From positions 186,001 to 250,000 of the forward strand of contig NZ_BMRM01000010.1 in NCBI RefSeq assembly GCF_014648635.1: a DNA stretch of 64,000 bases. The letters run 5' to 3'. Below are positions 1-8,665 of the stretch, one piece after another. The notes beneath the pieces are model-generated. The model made no database searches. It was not told the origin of the DNA and saw nothing but the letters and a program-made list of their open reading frames with translations. Source of the DNA: Streptomyces cinerochromogenes (lineage in GTDB: Bacteria > Actinomycetota > Actinomycetes > Streptomycetales > Streptomycetaceae). Both the position numbers and the translations under genes were made by a program. The stretch's first letter is position 1. Each line of letters begins with the position of its first letter.

Positions 1-2
1 GA

Positions 3-3000
3 AGCGGGCTCAGCCCGGACGGCACGCCGTACACGCCGTACACGCCGTACGGGAGCCGGCCCACTCCGTACGGAACCCCGCACGCCTCCGCGGGGGCCCC
101 GAGCGAGCCGCGCAGGTTTCTGATCGCCACGGCCGTGGCCCGCTATGCGAAATGCCCGTCCTGGGACCGGCCCGAGCTGGCCACCGCCCGCGAGCAGATC
201 ATCGACACCTTCACGCACCAGCTGGGCTACCGTCACGAGTCTGCGCTCGGCATGGACGTGACCCGTGCCCAGCTGGTGGAGCAGCTGCGGGCGTTCTGCC
301 GTGCGCCGGACCGCCGCGAGGACGACCTGGTGGCCGTCTACCTCTCCGGCCACGGCGAGATCCTCGACGACGGCGACGAACACGTCCTGTACCTGGCGGA
401 CACCGATCCGGCCGACCTCACCTTCACCACGCTGCCCACCGCCCAGCTCGCCAGAGCCATGCTCCGGGACACCCCGCTGCGCCGGCTCCTGCTGGTGCTC
501 GACACCTGCTATTCCGGCCGGGGCGGCAACGAGCTGGCCGCGGCGGCCCTGGAACGCATCAGCGCCCAGTGGCGCGACGCGAACGGTTCGGGTGTCGTCG
601 TCATCTCCTCGGCCCAGCCCCACCAGCAGGCCGATGCCGGCCTGTTCCCGCGCCTGCTCAAGGAGGCCGTCGGCCATCGGGCCACGGCCGGGCACGGGCC
701 GCGGAACCTGTCGGTGTCCGCCGTGGTGCAGCAGGTGAACGACCATCGGGACAGGCCGGGCTGGCAGCGCGTCAGCCTCACCCTGATCGGACTGACCGGT
801 GAACCTCCGGGCTTCTTCGCCAACCCGCGGCACGACGTCCGCCTCAACGAGGTGGACCTGGCGCTGCAGCAGGCCGAAGAGTTCGACGCGCAGGCGCGCC
901 GCCGCGACACCGAGCTGACCCGCCGCCTGCTGGTGCGCGCCATGGGCTACGGCGGCACGGCCGAGCCCCGCTGGTGGTTCTCCGGCCGGCACACCGCGCT
1001 CGCGGACCTCGCCGCCTGGTTGAACGCCCCGGGCGGTGACGCCTGCCGGATCGTCACCGCCGGCCCCGGCTCGGGCAAGACCGCCGTCCTCGGCCTCGTC
1101 GCCGCCCTCACGCATCCCGAGCGGCGGGCCACCGTCCCGCTCCACGCCCTGGGGCTGAGCGCCGCCCACCTGCCGGACGAGAAGTCCGTCGACGTCGCCG
1201 TCTACGCCCAGAAACTCAGCAACAGCTTGGTCCTGGAGGCGCTCGCGGCCGCCGCCGGGGTCCGTGCCGGGACCGTCGGGGAGTTCCTGGAGGCCCTTGA
1301 CGAGCGGGACGAGGACCGCCCGTTCACCGCTCTCATCGACGCGCTGGACGAGGCGGAGACACCCACCACCCTCTGCACCCGCGTCCTGCGGCCCCTCATC
1401 GACCACTCCCGCGGTCGTGTCCGCCTCCTCCTCGGCACCCGCCCGTACCTCCTGGACCGCCTCGGTTTCCGCGTGAAGAGCCCGGGACCCCGGCGGGAGA
1501 TCGTCGACCTGGACCATCCGCGCTACGCCGACCGCGCTGCCCTCACGGCGTACGCCGCCCGCAACCTGCTCGACGCGCACGCCGAGTCCCCCTACCGTGA
1601 GCGCCTTGACGTGGTCGAGCCCGTCGCCCGGGCGGTCGCGCAGGCAGCAGGCAACTCCTTCCTGGTCGCCCGGATCGCCGCGAGCACCCTCGCCGCGGAC
1701 AGCCGCGTCGTCGCGGACCCGCGCTCCGCCTCCTGGCGGGCCGGTCTGCCCCGCCACGCCGGCGACGCCCTCCGGGAAGACCTCCGGCGCCGTCTCGGCG
1801 CCGACGCCGGGCGCGCCACCGACCTCCTGCTCCCGCTCGCCTACGCCGAAGGCCAGGGCCTGCCGTGGGAAGACGTCTGGGCGCCCCTCGCCACGGCCGT
1901 CTCCGGCCGCGTGTACACCGACGAGGACCTGCTGTGGCTGCGTCACCACGCCGGCTCCTACGTCGTGGAGGCGGAAGAGGCCGGCCGGTCCGCCTACCGC
2001 CTCTATCACCAGGCCCTCACCGACCACCTCCGCGACGGCACCGACCCGGCCGCCGTCCACAGCGCCTTCACGGACGTCCTCGTCGCCTGCGTGCCGTACC
2101 ACGCCGACGGCACCCGCGATTGGTCCCGCGCCCACCCCTACGCCCTCCACCACCTCGCCGCCCACGCCGCTGCGGCCGGCCGTCTCGACGACCTCCTCGC
2201 CGACAGCGCCTACCTCGTCCACGCCACGCCTCGCGGCCTCACCCCCCACCTGCACCGGGCCCAGAGCGCCGCCGCCCAGCTCACGGCGGCCGCCTACCGT
2301 TCCAGCCTGACCGTCCACGAGCACGCCGATCCCACCGTCCGCCGGCAGATCCTCGCGCTCGACGCGACGCGCGCTCAGCAGAACGGCCTGCGCCGACAGC
2401 TCATCGACCGGATCCCCACGGGATCCTGGGTTCCGCGGTGGGCGGTCGGCAGCGGTTTCACCCCGGCTCTCCGCGACACCCTGACCGGTCACCGTGGCTC
2501 CGTCGACGCTGTGGCGTGCGCGGTGGTGGACGGCCGGCCCGTCGCCGTCACCGGCGGGAGCGACCGCACGGTACGGGTCTGGGACCTGATGTCCGGCAGG
2601 CCGGCCGGTGAGCCCCTGACCGGCCACACCGACACCATCAGCGCTGTCGCGTGCACGGTGGTGAACGGCGTGCCCGTCGCCGTCACCTGCGGGTACGACG
2701 GCACGGTCCGCATATGGGACCTGACCGCGCACCGGCCCGTCGGAGAGCCGCTGACCGGCCACGACGGCCTGGTGCTCACTGTGGCCGCCACCGTGGTGGA
2801 CGGCACACCCGTCGCCGTCACCGGCGGGCGTGACGGCACGGTACGGATGTGGGACCTGGCCGGGCGACGGCCGGTCGGAGAGCCGCTGACCGGCTACGAC
2901 ACCGTGCTCGCCGTGGCGACCACCGTGGTGGACGGGGTGTCCGTCGTCGTCACCGGCGGGGGCAAGGGCCCGGTGCGCGTGTGGGACCTGTCGACATGTC

Positions 3001-4319
3001 GACAGGTCCGCGAACCGCTGGGCGTCGGTGCCGCCGTGGTGGGCCAGCTGGCCTGTGCGGAGCTGGGCGGGAGAGCGGTCGCCGTCCTCTGCGGGCCGGA
3101 AACCGCTCCGGGCGTGTGGGACCTGGCGTCGGGGCAGCCGGTGGGTGAGCTGGGGCCGCACTCCGGCAACGCGTCCGCGACGGCGTGTGCCGAGGTCGAC
3201 GGCAGACAGGTCGTCCTCCTCGGCAGGAACGACGGCGGCGTGCGGATGTGGGACCTGTCCTCGGGTCAGCCGCTCGGCGAGCCGCTCACCGGCCACGCCG
3301 GCACGGTGAATGCGATCGCGTGCACGGAGATGGACGACCGGCCCGTCGCCGTCACGGGCGGCATGGACGGCACCGTGCGCGTGTGGGACCTCGGCGCGCG
3401 CGAGCACGGTGACAAGGCGCCGGGCGGCCACACCGGCTTCGTCTCGACGGTCGCGTGTGCGGAGCTGAACGGCGAGAGCGTCGCCCTCACCGGCGGATAC
3501 GACGGCACGGTACGGATCTGGGACCCGGCCTCGGGCCGACCCGTCGGTCAGCCGCTGGCGGGCCCGGACATGGTGCAGGCCGTCGCGTGCGCGGAGGTGG
3601 ACGGCCGGGCCGTCGTCCTCACCGGCGGGTACGACGGCAAGGTGCGGATGTGGGACCCGGCGTCACGTCGCCCCGTCGGCGGACCACTCAGCGGCCCCAC
3701 CCCCTCGGTCGACTCCCTGGCCTGTGCGGTGGTGGACGGCAGGCCCGTCGCCGTCTCCGGCGGGGGCCGCGGAACCGTGCTGGTGTGGGACCTGGCCTCG
3801 CGCCGGGTCGTCGGAGGCCCGCTGGCCGGCCACACGGAAACGGTGTACGCGGTGGCGTGTACGGAGGTGGACGGCAAGCCCGTCGCCGTCACCGGCGCGG
3901 CCGACGCCACGGTGCGGATCTGGGACCTGACCACCCGACGGCCTCTCGGGGAGCCGCTGACCGGACACACCGACTTCGTCGTCGCCGTGGCGTGCAGGGT
4001 GGTGGACGGCAGGCCCGTCGCCGTCACCGGCGGGTTCGACCACACGGTGCGCGTGTGGGACCTGACCTCCCGCCGGCCCGTCGGGGAGCCGATGACCGGC
4101 CACACCGACGCCGTGCTCGCGGTGGCGTGCGCCGAGCTGGACGGCCGACCGGTCGCCGTCACCAGCGGGTACGACGGAACCCTGCGGGTATGGGACCTGC
4201 GCACCCGCCGTTCGCAGACCGTGGCCAGGGTGAGCGGTACGGCGCTCGACGTCGACCCCGCGGGCCGCATCGTCGTCGCCTTCGAGCAGGACGTCGCGGC
4301 CTTCGGCCGGCAGCGCTGA
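3..4319 (+). CDS. Caspase-like / P-loop NTPase / WD40 protein, 5' end outside window
   Basis: The frame is open to the left edge. The first caspase-fold strand (RFLIATAVARYA) lies upstream of the first possible GTG at 135, so the true start is outside the window. Counting from that GTG: peptidase C14-like domain at about 1-230, with the dyad in LSGHGE (H73) and DTCYSG (C125). A NACHT/AAA-type NTPase follows, with Walker A GPGSGKT at 310-316 and Walker B around D402-E406. A helical region leads to about 13 WD40 repeats (about 785-1370) ending WDL or WDP, plus a degenerate last blade. An upstream linker holds three exact 9-bp repeats (Thr-Pro-Tyr, 24-50). Known theme: effector protease, STAND-type switch and propeller sensor, as in bacterial conflict or cell-death proteins. 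The trigger and substrate are unknown; a defence role is inferred. Confidence 0.88.
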   Translation, partial: SGLSPDGTPYTPYTPYGSRPTPYGTPHASAGAPSEPRRFLIATAVARYAKCPSWDRPELATAREQIIDTFTHQLGYRHESALGMDVTRAQLVEQLRAFCRAPDRREDDLVAVYLSGHGEILDDGDEHVLYLADTDPADLTFTTLPTAQLARAMLRDTPLRRLLLVLDTCYSGRGGNELAAAALERISAQWRDANGSGVVVISSAQPHQQADAGLFPRLLKEAVGHRATAGHGPRNLSVSAVVQQVNDHRDRPGWQRVSLTLIGLTGEPPGFFANPRHDVRLNEVDLALQQAEEFDAQARRRDTELTRRLLVRAMGYGGTAEPRWWFSGRHTALADLAAWLNAPGGDACRIVTAGPGSGKTAVLGLVAALTHPERRATVPLHALGLSAAHLPDEKSVDVAVYAQKLSNSLVLEALAAAAGVRAGTVGEFLEALDERDEDRPFTALIDALDEAETPTTLCTRVLRPLIDHSRGRVRLLLGTRPYLLDRLGFRVKSPGPRREIVDLDHPRYADRAALTAYAARNLLDAHAESPYRERLDVVEPVARAVAQAAGNSFLVARIAASTLAADSRVVADPRSASWRAGLPRHAGDALREDLRRRLGADAGRATDLLLPLAYAEGQGLPWEDVWAPLATAVSGRVYTDEDLLWLRHHAGSYVVEAEEAGRSAYRLYHQALTDHLRDGTDPAAVHSAFTDVLVACVPYHADGTRDWSRAHPYALHHLAAHAAAAGRLDDLLADSAYLVHATPRGLTPHLHRAQSAAAQLTAAAYRSSLTVHEHADPTVRRQILALDATRAQQNGLRRQLIDRIPTGSWVPRWAVGSGFTPALRDTLTGHRGSVDAVACAVVDGRPVAVTGGSDRTVRVWDLMSGRPAGEPLTGHTDTISAVACTVVNGVPVAVTCGYDGTVRIWDLTAHRPVGEPLTGHDGLVLTVAATVVDGTPVAVTGGRDGTVRMWDLAGRRPVGEPLTGYDTVLAVATTVVDGVSVVVTGGGKGPVRVWDLSTCRQVREPLGVGAAVVGQLACAELGGRAVAVLCGPETAPGVWDLASGQPVGELGPHSGNASATACAEVDGRQVVLLGRNDGGVRMWDLSSGQPLGEPLTGHAGTVNAIACTEMDDRPVAVTGGMDGTVRVWDLGAREHGDKAPGGHTGFVSTVACAELNGESVALTGGYDGTVRIWDPASGRPVGQPLAGPDMVQAVACAEVDGRAVVLTGGYDGKVRMWDPASRRPVGGPLSGPTPSVDSLACAVVDGRPVAVSGGGRGTVLVWDLASRRVVGGPLAGHTETVYAVACTEVDGKPVAVTGAADATVRIWDLTTRRPLGEPLTGHTDFVVAVACRVVDGRPVAVTGGFDHTVRVWDLTSRRPVGEPMTGHTDAVLAVACAELDGRPVAVTSGYDGTLRVWDLRTRRSQTVARVSGTALDVDPAGRIVVAFEQDVAAFGRQR

Positions 4320-4384
4320 TCTTCTCTCCGGGGCCGCCCCCTTTCCACAGGCACTGACCCCACCCGCGCGCCCTCTCCGCGCCC

Positions 4385-4415
4385 GGCCGGTGATCGCTCC
4401 TGTGCACCACCGGCC
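4385..4415 (+). terminator. Possible terminator after caspase-WD40 gene
   Basis: An 8-bp inverted repeat (GGCCGGTG / CACCGGCC) flanks a 15-nt loop, 66 nt beyond the stop codon. There is no T-run, which is usual in this genus. The long loop makes it weak evidence. Confidence 0.3.
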
Positions 4416-4511
4416 AAGTGATTGACGCGGGCATGACCACACCCCTACCGTCCGACCGGACAACCGAACCCCGTTCGAGATACCGACCACTCCGACGCCC
4501 CTGGAGCACGC

Positions 4512-5897
4512 ATGACATCCGGCCCCCGCCTCCCCCGCCGCTCCTTCCTCGGTATGGCCGCCGCCACGCCCCTCGCCGTTACCGGCGCGCTGGGTACCGG
4601 CGCCGGAGCCGCCCACGCCGCCGGCACGGCGTACGCCATGGCCTACTTCACCGAGTCACCGAACGGCACCGGCACCGACTACGGCCTCCACCTGGCCGTC
4701 AGCACGGACTCCCTCAACTGGATGCCGCTGAACCAGAACGATCCCGTCGTCATCCCCACCGAGGGCGCGCTCGGGCTGCGGGACCCGTTCGTCCTGCGCA
4801 AGCAGGACGGCACGTTCGTCGTCCTGGCGACGGACCTGAAGGGCACGGACTGGAGCTACGTCAGTCAGTACGTGCACGTGTGGAACTCCCCCGACCTGCG
4901 GACCTTCACCGGCTACCACCGGCTGAAGGTGCACAGCCTGAACACCCACGCCTGGGCTCCGGAGGCGTTCTGGGACGCGGGGCGGGGTCAGTACGCGCTC
5001 ATCTACTCGGCGGTCGGCTCCGGCGGGCACAACGTGATCATGGTGAACTACACCACCGACTTCGTCACCGCCTCCGCCCCTCAGGTGTTCTTCGATCCCG
5101 GCTACGACGTGATCGACGGCGACATGGCGGTGGGGGTAAACGGGGTCAACTACCTCTACTTCAAGAAGAACCAGACGCTGGCCGGCGCCCGCTCCACCAG
5201 TCTCGACCCGGGCAGTTTCCGCGAGTTCGGCACCGCCGTCGCGCACGGCGGCACCGAGGCGCCCGCCCTGGTCAGGGCCCCCGGCGCCGGGAGCTGGTAC
5301 CTCTGGGGAGACACCTACACCCCCAACGGCGTCTTCTACGCCTGGCAGACCACCGACCTCGCCTCCGGCACCTGGACCCCGCTCGACCAGAAGGCCTACA
5401 CCCAGCCGGTCAACTCCAAGCACTGCGGGATCACGCCCCTCAGCACCACCGAGTACGACAACCTCGTGGCCCGGTGGGGCGTCCCCTCCTGGAACCGGCT
5501 GAAGTCGTACAACTACCCGGCCCGCTACGTCCGTCACGCGAACTACGTCGGCCGGATCGACGAGTACCCCTTCGACCCGTACACCGACGCGCTGTGGCAG
5601 CTGGTGCCCGGGCTCGCCGACAGCGGCGCGGTGTCGTTCCGGTCGGTCAGCCACCCGACCCGCTATCTGCGCCACTACGACTACCAGCTGCGCCTGGACG
5701 TCAACGACGGCACGTCGGCGTTCGCGGCGGACGCCACCTTCCAGCGCACGGCGGGCCTCGCGGACGCGAGCTGGTCGTCGTTCCGCTCGTACAACAACCC
5801 CACCCGCTATCTGCGCCACTCCGACTACGTCCTGCGGATCGACCCGGTCTCCACGGCCACCGACCGGCAGGACGCGACGTTCCGAGTCGGTCACTGA
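4512..5897 (+). CDS. Secreted GH43-type glycosidase with AbfB carbohydrate-binding domain
   Basis: 461 aa. The N-terminus has a Tat-type signal (PRRSFLG, hydrophobic stretch, AHAA cleavage site). Residues about 40-330 look like a five-bladed GH43 domain: LRDP (D91, the usual pKa-modulating Asp), WAPEAFWD, and TEAPALV (E249, the likely acid Glu). Residues about 335-460 hold three copies of an F/W-R-S-Y-n-x-P-x-R-Y-x-R-H motif, typical of the AbfB/CBM42 trefoil that binds arabinofuranose side chains. Likely role: extracellular release of arabinose from arabinan or arabinoxylan. The ATG at 4512 is preceded by GGAG and gives a clean signal peptide. The exact substrate cannot be read from the sequence. 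Confidence 0.85.
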   Translation: MTSGPRLPRRSFLGMAAATPLAVTGALGTGAGAAHAAGTAYAMAYFTESPNGTGTDYGLHLAVSTDSLNWMPLNQNDPVVIPTEGALGLRDPFVLRKQDGTFVVLATDLKGTDWSYVSQYVHVWNSPDLRTFTGYHRLKVHSLNTHAWAPEAFWDAGRGQYALIYSAVGSGGHNVIMVNYTTDFVTASAPQVFFDPGYDVIDGDMAVGVNGVNYLYFKKNQTLAGARSTSLDPGSFREFGTAVAHGGTEAPALVRAPGAGSWYLWGDTYTPNGVFYAWQTTDLASGTWTPLDQKAYTQPVNSKHCGITPLSTTEYDNLVARWGVPSWNRLKSYNYPARYVRHANYVGRIDEYPFDPYTDALWQLVPGLADSGAVSFRSVSHPTRYLRHYDYQLRLDVNDGTSAFAADATFQRTAGLADASWSSFRSYNNPTRYLRHSDYVLRIDPVSTATDRQDATFRVGH

Positions 5898-5975
5898 CCC
5901 CACACGGGCGGGCCCGACCGGTCACCGACCCCGCACGGGTGGCCCGGACCGGTCACCGACCCGGGGCGGGCGGGC
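5890..5975. repeat. 31-bp tandem repeat over the GH43 stop codon
   Basis: Units start at 5890, 5921 and 5952. The first two are 31 bp and nearly identical; the third is partial. Each begins GTCACYGACCC. The first unit contains the TGA stop of the GH43 gene; the second reads CGA there, so the array seems to have grown from the 3' end of the gene. Confidence 0.75.
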
Positions 5976-6064
5976 TTCGGAGGGCCGACCATCGCGCACC
6001 AAGGCCCCCGGCACGCGATGCTGGGGAGCGGACAGGTCCCCTAGGAGACCGGGAGGCTCGGCCG

Positions 6065-6703
6065 GTGCTCGCCGTCAACCCGATGGACAGCGCCTCGGTG
6101 CTCGCCGCCTTCGGCGCGCTGGGCGTCCTGGTGGTGGTCTTCGCCGAGTCGGGGCTGCTGGTCGTCGGCTTCTTCCTGCCCGGTGACACGCTGCTGTTCC
6201 CGGCCGGGGTGCTGTGCGCGGGCAGCTCCCAGCAGCCGCCGCGGCTGGCGCTGTGGCAGGTGCTGCTGTGCGCCGCGGTCGGGGCGGTGGCGGGCGGCCA
6301 GGTGGGGTACCTCATCGGACGGCGCGGCGGCCGGGCGCTGCTCGCGCGCGCCTCCGGCGACCGGGTGCGGCACGCGATGACGCGGGCGGAGCGGCTGCTG
6401 GCGCGCTACGGCTACGGCAAGGCGCTGGTGATCGGCCGGTTCGTTCCGCTGCTGCGGACGGTGCTGCACCCGGTGGCGGGGGCCCTGGGCGTGCCCGGCC
6501 GGCCCTTCACCCTCTGGCAGACGGTCGGCGGGGTGCTGTGGTCGCAGACGCTGGTGCTCGCCGGGTACACGCTGGGCGCCTCGGTCCCGCACATCGACGA
6601 CTACCTGCTGCCGCTGGTCGGCGTGGTGGTCGTGGTGTCGCTGCTGCCGCTGCTCCCGGAGGCCCTCCGCGCCCGCCGGAAGCGCCGCGACTCCTCGGAC
6701 TGA
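6065..6703 (+). CDS. DedA family membrane protein
   Basis: 212 aa. Several membrane segments are visible (about 10-35, 50-75, 130-165, 175-200). The DedA/VTT core appears as ESGLLVVGFFLPGDTLL and YGYGKALVIGRFVPLLRT, with the conserved F-x-P-G-D and R-F-x-P-x-x-R features. DedA proteins belong to the VTT superfamily and include undecaprenyl-phosphate and phospholipid flippases in bacteria. The GTG at 6065 has GGGAGG about 9 nt upstream. An ATG at 6083 would remove only six residues. The gene stands alone, so its lipid substrate is not shown. Confidence 0.85.
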   Translation: MLAVNPMDSASVLAAFGALGVLVVVFAESGLLVVGFFLPGDTLLFPAGVLCAGSSQQPPRLALWQVLLCAAVGAVAGGQVGYLIGRRGGRALLARASGDRVRHAMTRAERLLARYGYGKALVIGRFVPLLRTVLHPVAGALGVPGRPFTLWQTVGGVLWSQTLVLAGYTLGASVPHIDDYLLPLVGVVVVVSLLPLLPEALRARRKRRDSSD

Positions 6704-6762
6704 GCGCGCCGCGGCTCCGGCGCACCCCGGCGACCGGCTGACGTCGGCCCGGTGCCGACCGG

Positions 6763-7494
6763 TCACCCCTCGCCGAGGAGCCCGAGGAACCCGGGGTCCG
6801 CCGGGCCGAGTCGCCGGGCGAAGTCGGCGGCCACCCCCACGACTTCGCGCAGCGGCACGGCCCGTCTGCTGGTGGCGGCGAGATCCTCGTGCGCCTCCTT
6901 GGACCACAGGAACGGGACGACGCTGACCCCCTGGGACAGGTCCAGGGCCGCCGCCTCGGCACGCCAGCCCGGCCAGCGCAGCCCCGCGTAGAACCTCTCC
7001 GTCCCGCCGGACAGCAGCCAGTCGATCCAGGCCGAGTGGCCGATGCCCAGTGCCTCCCAGGCCAGGGTGTCGGGCGCGAAGTAGGTCAGCTGCCCGGGGG
7101 CGCCCGGGCGGCCGCTGCCCGCGGGGTCGGCGCCGTTGAGGCAGAACACTCCGCCGAGCACGTCATGGCCGACGACGAGCCCGGCCTCCGGGTGCCAGTG
7201 GGGGTCGGCCTCCCCGGGGAACCCGTTGACCCGGCCGAGGCTCCGCAGTCCGCCGGCCACGGAGCCGGCGCCGTACACCCGCAGCCAGCCGTCGTCCAGG
7301 AGGAGGCCGCCGCAGTGCAGGGTGAGCGCGCCGAGCACCGACCGCGTGGTGACCTGGAGCTGGAGCAGGCAGCGGCGGCCCTCGTCGGGGTCGGCGGGCA
7401 GCACCCGGACGGGTACGGCGGCTGCCGCGAACGCCTGCTGCAGTTCCGGCCAGGCCGGATCGTCCACCCGGGTCAGCTCGTCGAACTCTCGCAT
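6763..7494 (-). CDS. DUF2625 family protein
   Basis: 243 aa, no signal peptide. The N-terminal block (DDPAWPELQ, then VLPA and LQVTTRSVLGAL) and the central pattern of glycines and tryptophans match my recollection of DUF2625. As I recall, that family is linked to the SUKH/SMI1-KNR4 fold, whose members include immunity proteins against contact-dependent toxins. No toxin gene lies next to it, so any immunity role is speculative. The ATG at 7494 is the only good start. It converges with the DedA gene. Confidence 0.7.
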   Translation of the reverse strand: MREFDELTRVDDPAWPELQQAFAAAAVPVRVLPADPDEGRRCLLQLQVTTRSVLGALTLHCGGLLLDDGWLRVYGAGSVAGGLRSLGRVNGFPGEADPHWHPEAGLVVGHDVLGGVFCLNGADPAGSGRPGAPGQLTYFAPDTLAWEALGIGHSAWIDWLLSGGTERFYAGLRWPGWRAEAAALDLSQGVSVVPFLWSKEAHEDLAATSRRAVPLREVVGVAADFARRLGPADPGFLGLLGEG

Positions 7495-7527
7495 CCGCCG
7501 ATGATCGCAGCCGCCTCCGGCCCGGGC

Positions 7528-8028
7528 TCAGCCGGCCCGGCGCGGTGCGCGGTCCTTGCGGCGCTTGCGGTTCGGGCGCCGGGGCCGGTGCACCGTGTCC
7601 AGCTCCCCCACCACCGCCCGGACATGGGCCGGTTCCCCCGAAGGGCCTCCGCCGGCGCACCTCCACACCGGACGCCCGGCCTCCTCGGCCACGTGCATCC
7701 CGAGCCCGTGCAGGGTGCAGACCGGCCACACCTGCCACAGGCACTCCATGACCGTGTCCTGGGCGGCCTCGGCGACGGCCGGCAGCGCTTCGGCGGCGGA
7801 GCGGGCGGGCTCCAGGGAGGTGCCGTGCGCGTCGCCGTTCGCCAGCGCGACGTAGACCTGTGCGGGCTCGCCGCCCTCGGCCGGGTAGGCGAGCAGGCGC
7901 AGCGGGCGCTGCCCGGGCAGGGACGCCGCCAGGTCCCGGTTGACCACGGCCAGCGCCTCCTCCCACAGCGGGTGCGCACCGGCGGGTACAAGGTACGGCT
8001 CGGGCGGGGTCGGGAAGGCAGGGCTCAC
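7528..8028 (-). CDS. Conserved hypothetical protein
   Basis: 166 aa, family not recognised. It starts VSPAFPTPPEPYLVPAG and ends in a very basic tail (HRPRRPNRKRRKDRAPRR) that could bind nucleic acid. One Cys/His-containing segment reads CLWQVWPVCTLHGLGMH. The frame stays open upstream, but the GTG at 8028 is preceded by GAGGGGGGAC at a good distance and gives a globular N-terminus, so it was chosen over the ATG at 8154. It may be co-transcribed with the DUF2625 gene 33 nt downstream. Confidence 0.65.
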   Translation of the reverse strand: MSPAFPTPPEPYLVPAGAHPLWEEALAVVNRDLAASLPGQRPLRLLAYPAEGGEPAQVYVALANGDAHGTSLEPARSAAEALPAVAEAAQDTVMECLWQVWPVCTLHGLGMHVAEEAGRPVWRCAGGGPSGEPAHVRAVVGELDTVHRPRRPNRKRRKDRAPRRAG

Positions 8029-8098
8029 ACGGCCATTGTCCCCCCTCGGCCAGGGCCCGGCGGCGCGGCCTCGGGGCACCCTCGGGCCCGAGAGCGTG

Positions 8099-8176
8099 TC
8101 CGGACGGGCAGCGGAATCGTTCTGGGCGGGCAGCGAGGCGTTCCGGACGGGCAAGGACGCGTTCTGGACGGGTTCG
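8099..8176. repeat. 21-bp tandem repeat in a divergent promoter region
   Basis: Units start at 8099, 8121, 8142 and 8163 (22, 21 and 21 bp, then a partial copy). The shared core is TCYGGRCGGGCA. It lies between the divergent genes at 8028 (minus) and 8232 (plus), so it could affect either promoter. Confidence 0.75.
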
Positions 8177-8231
8177 TGACCATCCGTGAGACTGGAGCGG
8201 ACCGACGCCCCCGGCTGTCCAGGACGGTGAC

Positions 8232-8591
8232 ATGGAAGAGGAGATCCCGCGCGTCGAACTCACCCCCGACGCCGCTGAGCTGGTGCGCCGACTGCGCGCC
8301 GAGCACGGCCCGCTGATGTTCCACCAGTCCGGCGGCTGCTGCGACGGCAGCGCCCCGATGTGCTATCCGGACGGCGAGTTCCGCACCGGCGGCTCGGACG
8401 TGCTGCTGGCGGAGCTGGCGGTGGCGGGTGTGCCCGAGCCCGTCACGTTCTGGATGTCGCGCAGCCAGTACCAGGCGTGGAGCCACACCCGGCTGATCGT
8501 GGACGTCGTTCCGGGACGTGGCAGCGGCTTCTCGCTGGAAGCACCCGAGGGGGTGCGTTTTCTCACCCGTTCTCGCGTCGTCGACGCCTAG
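8232..8591 (+). CDS. DUF779 domain protein
   Basis: 119 aa. It matches the small DUF779 family: HQSGGCCDGSAPMC near residues 34-47, F-W-M-S-x-x-Q-Y, and a C-terminal E-x-P-E-G-x-R-F-L-T-R-S-R. The Cys-Cys/Cys cluster suggests metal binding. Relatives often sit beside aldehyde dehydrogenases, but the only one in this window is 10 kb away. The ATG at 8232 fits the family length. Function unknown. Confidence 0.8.
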   Translation: MEEEIPRVELTPDAAELVRRLRAEHGPLMFHQSGGCCDGSAPMCYPDGEFRTGGSDVLLAELAVAGVPEPVTFWMSRSQYQAWSHTRLIVDVVPGRGSGFSLEAPEGVRFLTRSRVVDA

Positions 8592-8665
8592 TCGGCCCCC
8601 CGGCCGCCCGATTCTGGTCCACTGCCCCTGCGGACAGGACGGTTGACGAGACATCAGGGGGCACG

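Noticed and set aside
4418..6703. A single 761-residue protein ending in DedA
   Set aside because: The upstream two thirds is an Arg/Pro-rich shadow of the GH43 gene in another frame. The DedA part has its own ribosome site at 6065.
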